Shown here piece by piece: positions 40,600 through 54,155 of a stretch of 64,000 nucleotides of DNA; positions within the stretch are counted from its first letter, which is position 1, and the number at the start of each line of letters is the position of its first letter. Position numbers and translations under genes: made by a program. This DNA comes from Taudactylus pleione (taxonomy: Eukaryota > Chordata > Amphibia > Anura > Myobatrachidae). The notes beneath the pieces were generated by a model. The model made no database searches. It was not told where the DNA came from and worked only from the letters and a program-made list of their open reading frames with translations. The stretch is taken from NCBI GenBank assembly GCA_031769625.1, contig JAUIMM010000568.1, forward strand, positions 620,001 through 684,000, read 5' to 3'.

Positions 40600-41900
40600 T
40601 GTGCTGGGAGCTGTGTTATTCCCCCTCATATATCACTGTACAGTCCCCTCTCCCCTATATAATAATAATAGCACATAGTGTGTGCTGGGAGCGGTGTTAT
40701 TCCCCCTCATATATCACTGTACAGTCCCCTCTCCCCTATATAATAATACCACATATCAGTGTGTGCTGGGAACTGTGTTATTCCCCTCATATATCACTGT
40801 ACAGTCCCCTCTCCCCTATATAATAATAATACCACATATCAGTGTGTGCTGGGAGCTGTGTTATTCCCCCTCATATATCACTGTACAGTCCCCTCTCCCC
40901 TATATAATAATAATATCACATATCAGTGTGTGCTGGGAGCTGTGTTATTCCCCCTCATATATCACTGTACAGTCCCCTCTCCCCTATATAATAATAATAG
41001 CACATATCAGTGTGTGCTGGGAGCTGTGTTATTCCCCCTCATATATCACTGTACAGTCCCCTCTCCCCTATATAATAATAATAGCACATATCAGTGTGTG
41101 CTGGGAGCTGTGTTATTCCCCCTCATATATCACTGTACAGTCCCCTCTCCCCTATATAATAATATACCACATATCAGTGTGTGCTGGGAGCTGTGTTATT
41201 CCCCCTCATATATCACTGTACAGTCCCCTCTCCCCTATATAATAATAATAGCACATATCAGTGTGTGCTGGGAGCTGTGTTATTCCCCCTCATATCACTG
41301 TACGGTCCCCTCTCCCACTATATAATAATACCACATAGTGTGTGCTGGGAGCTGTGTTATTCCCCCTCATATATCACTGTACAGTCCCCTCTCCCCTATA
41401 TAATAATAGCACATATCAGTGTGTGCTGGGAGCTGTGTTATTCCCCCTCATATATCACTGTACGGTCCCCTCTCCCCTATATAATAATACCACATATCAG
41501 TGTGTGCTGGGAGCTGTGTTATTCCCCTCATATATCACTGTACAGTCCCCTCTCCCCTATATAATAATAATAGCACATATCAGTGTGTGCTGGGAGCTGT
41601 GTTATTCCCCCTCATATATCACTGTACAGTCCCCTCTCCCCTATATAATAATAATACCACATATCAGTGTGTGCTGGGAGCTGTGTTATTCCCCCTCATA
41701 TATCACTGTACAGTCCCCTCTCCCCTATATAATAATAGCACATATCAGTGTGTGCTGGGAGCTGTGTTATTCCCCCTCATATATCACTGTACGGGCCCCT
41801 CTCCCCTATATAATAAGAATAGCACATATCAGTGTGTGCTGGGAGCTGTGTTATTCCCCCTCATATATCACTGTACAGTCCCCTCTCCCCCTATATAATA
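40600..41900 (+). repeat. Right-domain block F, copy 1 (partner ~54.5-55.8 kb)
   Basis: This block is collinear with about 54.5-55.8 kb at offset 13,915-13,918, falling to 13,834 after one monomer is lost there. Markers are the cacatagtg unit followed by gagcggtg, the aatataccac junction, and the paired deletion monomer with cctcatatcac and ctcccactatat. Confidence 0.82.
41291..41338 (+). repeat. Double-deletion monomer marker
   Basis: This unit combines a 2-base loss (cctcatatcac), an extra base in ctcccactatat and a 5-base loss at cacatagtg. The same combination recurs near 55,210, 58,625, 59,618 and 63,137, each time in the same neighbourhood, so all five copies descend from one event. 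Confidence 0.85.
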
Positions 41901-43689
41901 ATAATAGCACATATCAGTGTGTGCTGGGAGCTGTGTTTTTCCCCCTCATATATCACTGTACAGTCCCCTCTCCCCCTATATAATAATAATAGCACATATC
42001 AGTGTGTGCTGGGAGCTGTGTTATTCCCCCTCATATATCACTGTACAGTCCTCTCTCCCCTATATAATAATAATACCACATATCAGTGTGTGCTGGGAGC
42101 TGTGTTATTCCCCCTCATATATCACTGTACAGTCCCCTCTCCCTATATAATAATAATACCACATATCAGTGTGATCTGGGAGCTGTGTTATTCCCCCTCA
42201 TATATCACTGTACAGTCCTCTCTCCCCTATATAATAATAATACCACATATCAGTGTGTGCTGGGAGCTGTGTTATTCCCCCTCATATATGACTGTACGGT
42301 CCCCTCTCCCCTTATATAATAATAATAGCACATATCAGTGTGTGCTGGAAGCTGTGTTATTCCCCCTCATATATCACTGTACAGTCCCCTCTCCCCTATA
42401 TAATAATAATAGTACCACATATCAGTGTGTGCTGGGAGCTGTGTTATTCCCCCTCATATATCACTATACAGTCCCCTCTCCCCTATATAATAATAATAGC
42501 ACATATCAGTGTGTGCTGGGAGCTGTGTTATTCCCCTCATAAATCACTGTACAGTCCCCTCTCTCCTATATAATAATAGCACATATCAGTATGTGCTGGG
42601 AGCTGTGTTATTCCCCCTCAAATATCACTGTACAGTCCCCTCTCCCCTATATAATAATAATACCACATATCAGTGTGTGCTGGGAGCTGTGTTATTCCCC
42701 CTCATATATCACTGTACAGTCCCCTCTCCCCTATATAATAATAATACCACATATCAGTGTGTGCTGGGAGCTGTGTTATCCCCCCTCATATATCACTGTA
42801 CAGTCCCCTCTCCCCTATATAATAATACTACCACATATCAGTGTGTGCTGGGAGCTGTGTTATTCCCCCTCATATATCACTGTACAGTCCCCCTCTCCCC
42901 TATATAATAATAATACCACATATCAGTGTGTGCTGGGAGCTGTGTTATTCCCCTCATTTATCACTGTACAGTCCCCTCTCCCCTATATAATAATAATACC
43001 ACATATCAGAGTGTGCTGGGAGCTGTGTTATTCCCCCTCATATATCACTGTACAGTCCCCTCTCCCCTATATAATAATAATAATACCACATATCAGTGTG
43101 TGCTGGGAGCTGTGTTATTCCCCCTCATATATCACTGTACGGTCCCCTCTCCCTATATAATACCACATATCAGTGTGTGCTGGGAGCTGTGTTATTCCCC
43201 CTCATATATCACTGTACGGTTCCCTCTACCCTATATAATAATAATACCACATATCAGTGTGTGCTTGGAGCTGTGTTATTCCCCCTCATATATCACTGTA
43301 CAGTCCCCTCTCCCCTATATAATAATAATAATACCACATATCAGTGTGTGCTGGGAGCTGTGTTATTCCCCCTCATATATCACTGTACAGTCCCCTCTCC
43401 CCTATATAATAATAATACCACATATCAGTGTGTGCTGGGAGCTGTGTTATTCCCCCTCATATATCACTGTACAGTCCCCCTCTCCCCTATATAATAATAG
43501 CACATATCAGTGTGTGCTGGGAGCTGTGTTATTCCCCCTCATATATCACTGTACGGGCCCCTCTCCCCTATATAATAAGAATAGCACATATCAGTGTGTG
43601 CTGGGAGCTGTGTTATTCCCCCTCATATATCACTGTACAGTCCCCTCTCCCCCTATATAATGATAATAGCACATATCAGTGTGTGCTGG

Positions 43690-46600
43690 GAGCTGTGTTT
43701 TTCCCCCTCATATAGGGTACAAGGTCCCCTCTCCCCTATATAATAATAATAGCACATATCAGTGTGTGCTGGAGCTGTGTTTTCCCCCTCATATATCACT
43801 GTACAGTCCCCTCTCCCCTATAGTAATAATAATTAGCCACATATCAGTGTGGTGCTGGGAGCTGTGTTATTCCCCCTCATATATCAGTGTACAGTCCCCT
43901 CTCCCTATATAATAATAATACCACATATCAGTGTGATCTGGGAGCTGTGTTATCCCCTCATATATCACTGTACAGTCCTCTCTCCCTATATAATAATAAT
44001 ACCACATATCAGTGTGTGCTGGGAGCTGTGTTATTCCCCCTCATATATGACTGTACGGTCCCTCTCCCCTTATATAATAATAATAGCACATATCAGTGTG
44101 TGCTGGAAGCTGTGTTATTCCCCCCTCATATATCACTGTACAGTCCCCTCTCCCCTATATAATAATAATAGTACCACATATCAGTGTGTGCTGAGGAGCT
44201 GTGTTATTCCCCCTCATATATCCTATACAGTCCCCTCTCCCCTATATAATAATAATAGCAACATATCAGTGTGTGCTGGGAGCTGTGTTATTCCCCTCAT
44301 AAATCACTGTACAGTCCCCCTCTCTCCTATATAATAATAGCACATATCAGTATGTGCTGGGAGCTGTGTTATTCCCCCTCATATATCACTGTACAGTCCC
44401 CCTCCCCTATATAATAATAATAGCACATATCAGTGTGTGCTGGGAGCTGTGTTATTCCCTCATAAATCACTGTACAGTCCCCTCTCTCCTATATAATAAT
44501 AGCACATATCAGTATGTGCTGGGAGCTGTGTTATTCCCCCTCATATATCACTGTACAGTCCCCTCTCCCCTATATAATAATAATACCACATATCAGTGTG
44601 TGCTGGAGCTGTGTTATTCCCCTCATATATCACTGTACAGTCCCCTCTCCCCTATATAATAATACTACCACATATCAGTGTGTGCTGGGAGCTGTGTTAT
44701 TCCCCTCATATATCACTGTACAGTCCCCTCTCCCCTATATAATAATAATACCACATATCAGTGTGTGCTGGGAGCTGTGTTATTCCCCTCATTTATCACT
44801 GTACAGTCCCCTCTCCCCTATATAATAATAATACCACATATCAGAGTGTGCTGGGAGCTGTGTTATTCCCCCTCATATATCACTGTACAGTCCCCTCTCC
44901 CCTATATAATAATACCACATATCAGTGTGTGCTGGGAGCTGTGTTATTCCCCCTCATATATCACTGTACGGTCCCCTCTCCCTATATAATTACCACATAT
45001 CAGTGTGTGCTGGAGCTGTGTTATTCCCCCTCATATTATCACTGTACGGTTCCCTCTACCCTATATAATAATAATTACCACATATCAGTGTGTGCTTGGA
45101 GCTGTGTTATTCCCCCTCATATATCACTGTACAGTCCCCTCTCCCCTATATAATAACTAATACCACATATCAGTGTGTGCTGGGGGAGCTGTGTTATTCC
45201 CCCTCATATATCACTGTACAGTCCCCTCTTCCCTATATAATAATAATACCACATATCAGAGTGTGTGCTGGGAGCTGTGTTATTCCCCCTCATATATCAC
45301 TGTACAGTCCCCTCTCCCCTATATAATAATAATAGCACATATCAGTGTGTGCTGGGAGCTGTGTTATTCCCCCTCATATATCACTGTACAGTCCTCTCTC
45401 CCTATATAATAATAATACCACATATCAGTGTGTGCTGGAGCTGGTGTTATTCCCCCTCATATATCACTGTACAGTCCCCTCTCCCTATATAATAATAATA
45501 CCACATATCAGTGTGATCTGGGAGCTGTGTTATTCCCCCTCATATATCACTGTACAGTCCTCTCTCCCCTATATAATAATAATACCACATATCAGTGTGT
45601 GCTGGGAGCTGTGTTATTCCCCCTCATATATGACTGTACGGTCCCCTCTCCCCTTATATAATAATAATAGCACATATCAGTGTGTGCTGGGAGCTGTGTT
45701 ATTCCCCCTCATATATCACTGTACAGTCCCCTCTCCCCTATATAATAATAATAATAGTACCACATATCAGTGTGTGCTGGGAGCTGTGTTATTCCCCCTC
45801 ATATATCACTATACAGTCCCCTCTCCCCTATATAATAATAATAGCACATATCAGTGTGTGCTGGGAGCTGTGTTATTCCCCTCATAAATCACTGTACAGT
45901 CCCTCTCTCCTATATAATAATAGCACATATCAGTATGTGCTGGGAGCTGTGTTATTCCCCCTCATATATCACTGTACAGTCCCCTCTCCCCTATATAATA
46001 ATAATACCACATATCAGTGTGTGCTGGGAGCTGTGTTATTCCCCCTCATATATCACTGTACAGTCCCCTCTCCCCCCTATATAATAATAATAGCACATAT
46101 CAGTGTGTGCTGGGAGCTGTGTTATTCCCCCTCATATATCACTGTACAGTCTCCTCTCCCTATATAATAATACTACCACATATCAGTGTGTGCTGGGAGC
46201 TGTGTTATTCCCCCTCATATATCACTGTACAGTCCCCTCTCCCCTATATAATAATAGCACATATCAGTGTGTGCTGGGAGCTGTGTTATTCCCCCTCATA
46301 TATCACTGTACGGGCCCCTCTCCCCTATATAATAAGAATAGCACATATCAGTGTGTGCTGGGAGCTGTGTTATTCCCCCTCATATATCACTGTACAGTCC
46401 CCTCTCCCCCTATATAATAATAATAGCACATATCAGTGTGTGCTGGGGAGCTGTGTTTTTCCCCCTCATATATCACTGTACAGTCCCCCTCTCCCCCTAT
46501 ATAATAATAATAGCACATATCAGTGTGTGCTGGGAGCTGTGTTATTCTCCCTCATATATCACTGTACAGTCCTCTCTCCCTATATAATAATAATACCACA

Positions 46601-48900
46601 TATCAGTGTGTGCTGGGAGCTGTGTTATTCCCCCTCATATATCACTGTACAGTCCCCTCTCCCTATATAATAATAATACCACATATCAGTGTGATCTGGG
46701 AGCTGTGTTATTCCCCCTCATATATCACTGTACAGTCCTCTCTCCCTATATAATAATAATACCACATATCAGTGTGTGCTGGGAGCTGTGTTATTCCCCC
46801 TCATATATGACTGTACGGTCCCCTCTCCCCTTATATAATAATAATAGCACATATCAGTGTGTGCTGGGAGCTGTGTTATTCCCCCTCATATATCACTGTA
46901 CAGTCCCCTCTCCCCTATAGAATAATAATAATAGTACCACATATCAGTGTGTGCTGGGAGCTGTGTTATTCCCCCTCATATATCACTATACAGTCCCCTC
47001 TCCCCTATATAATAATAATAGCACATATCAGTGTGTGCTGGGAGCTGTGTTATTCCCCTCATAAATCACTGTACAGTCCCCTCTCTCCTATATAATAATA
47101 GCACATATCAGTATGTGCTGGGAGCTGTGTTATTCCCCCTCATATATCACTGTACAGTCCCCTCTCCCCTATATAATAATAATACCACATATCAGTGTGT
47201 GCTGGGAGCTGTGTTATTCCCCCTCATATATCACTGTACAGTCCCCTCTCCCCTATATAATAATAATACCACATATCAGTGTGTGCTGGGAGCTGTGTTT
47301 ATCCCCCCTCATATATCACTGTACAGTCCCCTCTCCCCTATATAATAATACTACCACATATCAGTGTGTGCTGGGAGCTGTGTTATTCCCCTCATTTATC
47401 ACTGTACAGTCCCCTCTCCCCTATATAATAATAATACCACATATCAGAGTGTGCTGGGAGCTGTGTTAATTCCCCCTCATATATCACTGTACAGTCCCCT
47501 CTCCCCTATATAATAATAATAATACCACATATCAGTGTGTGCTGGGAGCTGTGTTATTCCCCCTCATATATCACTGTACGGTCCCCTCTCCCTATATAAT
47601 ACCACATATCAGTGTGTGCTGGGAGCTGTGTTATTCCCCCTCATATATCACTTGTACGGTTCCCTTTACCCTATATAATAATAATACCACATATCAGTGT
47701 GTGCTTGGAGCTGTGTTATTCCCCCTCATATATCACTGTACAGTCCCCCTCTCCCCTATATAATAATAATAATACCACATATCAGTAGTGTGCTGGGAGC
47801 TGTGTTATTCCCCCTCATATATCACTGTACAGTCCCCTCTCCCCTATATAATAATAATACCACATATCAGTGTGTGCTGGGAGCTGTGTTATTCCCCTCA
47901 TATATCACTGTACAGTCCCCTCTCCCCTATATAATAATAGCACATATCAGTGTGTGCTGGGAGCTGTGTTATTCCCCCTCATATATCACTGTACGGGCCC
48001 CTCTCCCCTATATAATAAGAATAGCACATATCAGTGTGTGCTGGGAGCTGTGTTATTCCCCCTCATATATCACTGTACAGTCCCCTCTCCCCCCTATATA
48101 ATAATAATAGCACATATCAGTGTGTGCTGGGAGCTGTGTTTTTCCCCCTCATATATCACTGTACAGTCCCCCTCTCCCCCTATATAATAATAATAGCACA
48201 TATCAGTGTGTGCTGGGAGCCGTGTTATTCCCCCTCATATATCACTGTACAGTCCTCTCTCCCCTATATAATAATAATACCACATATCAGTGTGTGCTGG
48301 GAGCTGTGTTATTCCCCCTCATATATCAGTGTACAGTCCCCTCTCCCTATATAATAATAATACCACATATCAGTGTGATCTGGAGCTGTGTTATTCCCCC
48401 TCATATATCACTGTACAGTCCTCTCTCCCCCTATATAATAATAATACCACATATCAGTGTGTGCTGGGAGCTGTGTTATTCCCCCTCATATATGACTGTA
48501 CGGTCCCCTCTCCCCTTATATAATAATAATAGCACATATCAGTGTGTGCTGGAAGCTGTGTTATTCCCCCTCATATATCACTGTACAGTCCCCTCTCCCC
48601 TATATAATAATAATAGTACCACATATCAGTGTGTGCTGGGAGCTGTGTTATTCCCCCTCATATATCACTATACAGTCCCTTCTCCCCTATATAATAATAA
48701 TAGCACATATCAGTGTGTGCTGGGAGCTGTGTTATTCCCCTCATAAATCACTGTACAGTCCCCTCTCTCCTATATAATAATAGCACATATCAGTATGTGC
48801 TGGAGCTGTGTTATTCCCCCTCATATATCACTGTACAGTCCCCTCTCCCCTATATAATAATAATACCACATATCAGGTGTGTGCTGGGAGCTGTGTTATT
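43690..48900 (+). repeat. Indel-rich stretch of the right domain
   Basis: The monomer order here follows other right-domain units, but there are many isolated 1-2 base insertions or deletions. Examples are tatagggtacaagg (43,711), tagtaataataattagcc (43,823), gtggtgctggg (43,850), ctgaggagctg (44,192), atatcctatacag (44,218), ctgggggagctg (45,180), gagctggtg (45,439), ctggggagctg (46,443), gttaattcc (47,466), cacttgtacgg (47,650) and caggtgtgtgc (48,875). Such changes are scarce before and after. This could be a less accurate assembly segment or a truly more decayed sub-block. Confidence 0.8.
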
Positions 48901-49859
48901 CCCCCTCATATATCACTGTACAGTCCCCTCTCCCCTATATAATAATAATACCACATATCAGTGTGTGCTGGGAGCTGTGTTATCCCCCCTCATATATCAC
49001 TGTACAGTCCCCTCTCCCCCTATATAATAATACTACCACATATCAGTGTGTGCTGGGAGCTGTGTTATTCCCCCTCATATATCACTGTACAGTCCCCTCT
49101 CCCCTATATAATAATAATACCACATATCAGTGTGTGCTGGGAGCTGTGTTATTCCCCTCATTTATCACTGTACAGTCCCCTCTCCCCTATATAATAATAA
49201 TACCACATATCAGAGTGTGCTGGGAGCTGTGTTATTCCCCCTCATATATCACTGTACAGTCCCCTCTCCCCTATATAATAATAATAATACCACATATCAG
49301 TGTGTGCTGGGAGCTGTGTTATTCCCCCTCATATATCACTGTACGGTCCCCTCTCCCTATATAATACCACATATCAGTGTGTGCTGGGAGCTGTGTTATT
49401 CCCCCTCATATATCACTGTAGGGTTCCCTCTACCCTATATAATAATAATACCACATATCAGTGTGTGCTTGGAGCTGTGTTATTCCCCCTCATATATCAC
49501 TGTACAGTCCCCTCTCCCCTATATAATAATAATAATAATACCACATATCAGTGTGTGCTGGGAGCTGTGTTATTCCCCCTCATATATCACTGTACAGTCC
49601 CCTCTCCCCTATATAATAATAATACCACATATCAGTGTGTGCTGGGAGCTGTGTTATTCCCCCTCATATATCACTGTACAGTCCCCTCTCCCCTATATAA
49701 TAATAATATCACATATCAGTGTGTGCTGGGAGCTGTGTTATTCCCCCTCATATATCACTGTACAGTCCCCTCTCCCCCTATATAATAATAATACCACATA
49801 TCAGTGTGTGCTGGGAGCTGTGTTATTCCCCTCATATATCACTGTACAGTCCCCTCTCC

Positions 49860-51788
49860 CCTATATAATAATAATAGCACATATCAGTGTGTGCTGGGAG
49901 CTGTGTTATTCCCCCTCATATATCACTGTACAGTCCTCTCTCCCCTATATAATAATAATACCACATATCAGTGTGTGCTGGGAGCTGTGTTATTCCCCCT
50001 CATATATCACTGTACAGTCCCCTCTCCCTATATAATAATAATACCACATATCAGTGTGATCTGGGAGCTGTGTTATTCCCCCTCATATATCACTGTACAG
50101 TCCTCTCTCCCCTATATAATAATAATACCACATATCAGTGTGTGCTGGGAGCTGTGTTATTCCCCCTCATATATGACTGTACGGTCCCCTCTCCCCTTAT
50201 ATAATAATAATAGCACATATCAGTGTGTGCTGGGAGCTGTGTTATTCCCCCTCATATATCACTGTACAGTCCCCTCTCCCCTATATAATAATAATAATAG
50301 TACCACATATCAGTGTGTGCTGGGAGCTGTGTTATTCCCCCTCATATATCACTATACAGTCCCCTCTCCCCTATATAATAATAATAGCACATATCAGTGT
50401 GTGCTGGGAGCTGTGTTATTCCCCTCATAAATCACTGTACAGTCCCCTCTCTCCTATATAATAATAGCACATATCAGTATGTGCTGGGAGCTGTGTTATT
50501 CCCCCTCATATATCACTGTACAGTCCCCTCTCCCCTATATAATAATAATACCACATATCAGTGTGTGCTGGGAGCTGTGTTATTCCCCCTCATATATCAC
50601 TGTACAGTCCCCTCTCCCCCCTATATAATAATATTAGCACATATCAGTGTGTGCTGGGAGCTGTGTTATTCCCCCTCATATATCACTGTACAGTCTCCTC
50701 TCCCTATATAATAATACTACCACATATCAGTGTGTGCTGGGAGCTGTGTTATTCCCCCTCATATATCACTGTACAGTCCCCTCTCCCCTATATAATAATA
50801 GCACATATCAGTGTGTGCTGGGAGCTGTGTTATTCCCCCTCATATATCACTGTACGGGCCCCTCTCCCCTATATAATAAGAATAGCACATATCAGTGTGT
50901 GCTGGGAGCTGTGTTATTCCCCCTCATATATCACTGTACAGTCCCCTCTCCCCCTATATAATAATAATAGCACATATCAGTGTGTGCTGGGAGCTGTGTT
51001 TTTCCCCCTCATATATCACTGTACAGTCCCCTCTCCCCCTATATAATAATAATAGCACATATCAGTGTGTGCTGGGAGCTGTGTTATTCCCCCTCATATA
51101 TCACTGTACAGTCCTCTCTCCCCTATATAATAATAATACCACATATCAGTGTGTGCTGGGAGCTGTGTTATTCCCCCTCATATATCACTGTACAGTCCCC
51201 TCTCCCTATATAATAATAATACCACATATCAGTGTGATCTGGGAGCTGTGTTATTCCCCCTCATATATCACTGTACAGTCCTCTCTCCCCTATATAATAA
51301 TAATACCACATATCAGTGTGTGCTGGGAGCTGTGTTATTCCCCCTCATATATGACTGTACGGTCCCCTCTCCCCTTATATAATAATAATAGCACATATCA
51401 GTGTGTGCTGGGAGCTGTGTTATTCCCCCTCATATATCACTGTACAGTCCCCTCTCCCCTATATAATAATAATAATAGTACCACATATCAGTGTGTGCTG
51501 GGAGCTGTGTTATTCCCCCTCATATATCACTATACAGTCCCCTCTCCCCTATATAATAATAATAGCACATATCAGTGTGTGCTGGGAGCTGTGTTATTCC
51601 CCTCATAAATCACTGTACAGTCCCCTCTCTCCTATATAATAATAGCACATATCAGTATGTGCTGGGAGCTGTGTTATTCCCCCTCATATATCACTGTACA
51701 GTCCCCTCTCCCCTATATAATAATAATACCACATATCAGTGTGTGCTGGGAGCTGTGTTATTCCCCCTCATATATCACTGTACAGTCC
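49860..51788 (+). repeat. 14-monomer higher-order period (1,178 bp)
   Basis: About 49,860-50,610 matches 51,038-51,788 at offset 1,178, which equals 14 monomers. The same 1,178 step separates 45,513 and 46,691 (gtgatctgg) and 45,935 and 47,113 (cagtatgtg). The 14-mer is the 21-mer without the gttatcccccc-to-taatatcac section. Confidence 0.82.
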
Positions 51789-52385
51789 CCTCTCCCCTAT
51801 ATAATAATAATACCACATATCAGTGTGTGCTGGGAGCTGTGTTATCCCCCCTCATATATCACTGTACAGTCCCCTCTCCCCTATATAATAATACTACCAC
51901 ATATCAGTGTGTGCTGGGAGCTGTGTTATTCCCCCTCATATATCACTGTACAGTCCCCTCTCCCCTATATAATAATAATACCACATATCAGTGTGTGCTG
52001 GGAGCTGTGTTATTCCCCCTCATATATCACTGTACGGTTCCCTCTACCCTATATAATAATAATACCACATATCAGTGTGTGCTGGGAGCTGTGTTATTCC
52101 CCCTCATATATCACTGTACAGTCCCCTCTCCCCTATAAAATAATAATAATACCACATATCAGTGTGTGCTGGGAGCTGTATTATTCCCCCTCATATATCA
52201 CTGTACAGTCCCCTCTCCCCTATATAATAATAATACCACATATCAGTGTGTGCTGGGAGCTGTGTTATTCCCCCTCATATATCACTGTACAGTCCCCTCT
52301 CCCCTATATAATAATAATATCACATATCAGTGTGTGCTGGGAGCTGTGTTATTCCCCCTCATATATCACTGTACAGTCCCCTCTC
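50615..52385 (+). repeat. 21-monomer higher-order unit (1,771 bp), copy 1
   Basis: Offset 1,771 aligns this stretch with the directly following 52,386-54,155. Markers in order are agtctcctctcc, aatactacc, acgggcccc with aataagaatag, gtgtttttcccc, cagtcctctctcc, gtgatctgg, atgactgtacgg with cccttatat, tagtaccac, cactatacag, ctcataaatcac, cagtatgtg, gttatcccccc, aatactacc, ggttccctctaccc, gctgtattattcc and taatatcac. Confidence 0.85.
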
Positions 52386-54155
52386 CCCCCTATATAATAA
52401 TAATAGCACATATCAGTGTGTGCTGGGAGCTGTGTTATTCCCCCTCATATATCACTGTACAGTCTCCTCTCCCCCTATATAATAATACTACCACATATCA
52501 GTGTGTGCTGGGAGCTGTGTTATTCCCCCTCATATATCACTGTACAGTCCCCTCTCCCCTATATAATAATAGCACATATCAGTGTGTGCTGGGAGCTGTG
52601 TTATTCCCCCTCATATATCACTGTACGGGCCCCTCTCCCCTATATAATAAGAATAGCACATATCAGTGTGTGCTGGGAGCTGTGTTATTCCCCCTCATAT
52701 ATCACTGTACAGTCCCCTCTCCCCCTATATAATAATAATAGCACATATCAGTGTGTGCTGGGAGCTGTGTTTTTCCCCCTCATATATCACTGTACAGTCC
52801 CCTCTCCCCCTATATAATAATAATAGCACATATCAGTGTGTGCTGGGAGCTGTGTTATTCCCCCTCATATATCACTGTACAGTCCTCTCTCCCCTATATA
52901 ATAATAATACCACATATCAGTGTGTGCTGGGAGCTGTGTTATTCCCCCTCATATATCACTGTACAGTCCCCTCTCCCTATATAATAATAATACCACATAT
53001 CAGTGTGATCTGGGAGCTGTGTTATTCCCCCTCATATATCACTGTACAGTCCTCTCTCCCCTATATAATAATAATACCACATATCAGTGTGTGCTGGGAG
53101 CTGTGTTATTCCCCCTCATATATGACTGTACGGTCCCCTCTCCCCTTATATAATAATAATAGCACATATCAGTGTGTGCTGGGAGCTGTGTTATTCCCCC
53201 TCATATATCACTGTACAGTCCCCTCTCCCCTATATAATAATAATAATAGTACCACATATCAGTGTGTGCTGGGAGCTGTGTTATTCCCCCTCATATATCA
53301 CTATACAGTCCCCTCTCCCCTATATAATAATAATAGCACATATCAGTGTGTGCTGGGAGCTGTGTTATTCCCCTCATAAATCACTGTACAGTCCCCTCTC
53401 TCCTATATAATAATAGCACATATCAGTATGTGCTGGGAGCTGTGTTATTCCCCCTCATATATCACTGTACAGTCCCCTCTCCCCTATATAATAATAATAC
53501 CACATATCAGTGTGTGCTGGGAGCTGTGTTATTCCCCCTCATATATCACTGTACAGTCCCCTCTCCCCTATATAATAATACCACATATCAGTGTGTGCTG
53601 GGAGCTGTGTTATCCCCCCTCATATATCACTGTACAGTCCCCTCTCCCCTATATAATAATACTACCACATATCAGTGTGTGCTGGGAGCTGTGTTATTCC
53701 CCCTCATATATCACTGTACAGTCCCCTCTCCCCTATATAATAATAATACCACATATCAGTGTGTGCTGGGAGCTGTGTTATTCCCCCTCATATATCACTG
53801 TACGGTTCCCTCTACCCTATATAATAATAATACCACATATCAGTGTGTGCTGGGAGCTGTGTTATTCCCCCTCATATATCACTGTACAGTCCCCTCTCCC
53901 CTATATAATAATAATAATACCACATATCAGTGTGTGCTGGGAGCTGTATTATTCCCCCTCATATATCACTGTACAGTCCCCTCTCCCCTATATAATAATA
54001 ATACCACATATCAGTGTGTGCTGGGAGCTGTGTTATTCCCCCTCATATATCACTGTACAGTCCCCTCTCCCATATATAATAATAATATCACATATCAGTG
54101 TGTGCTGGGAGCTATGTTATTCCCCCTCATATATCACTGTACAGTCCCCTCTCCC
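52386..54155 (+). repeat. 21-monomer higher-order unit, copy 2
   Basis: This is the directly adjacent copy of the 1,771-bp unit, three bases shorter because one TAA unit is lost near 53,578. It shares even single-copy marks such as gctgtattattcc (52,177 and 53,945). One difference is cctataaaataat in copy 1 (52,134) against cctatataataat here. Confidence 0.85.

Noticed and set aside
43711..43724. tatagggtacaagg as an insertion site or foreign DNA junction
   Set aside because: It is one garbled stretch replacing atatcactgtacag in an otherwise normal monomer, inside a region full of small indels. It does not lead into unique sequence.
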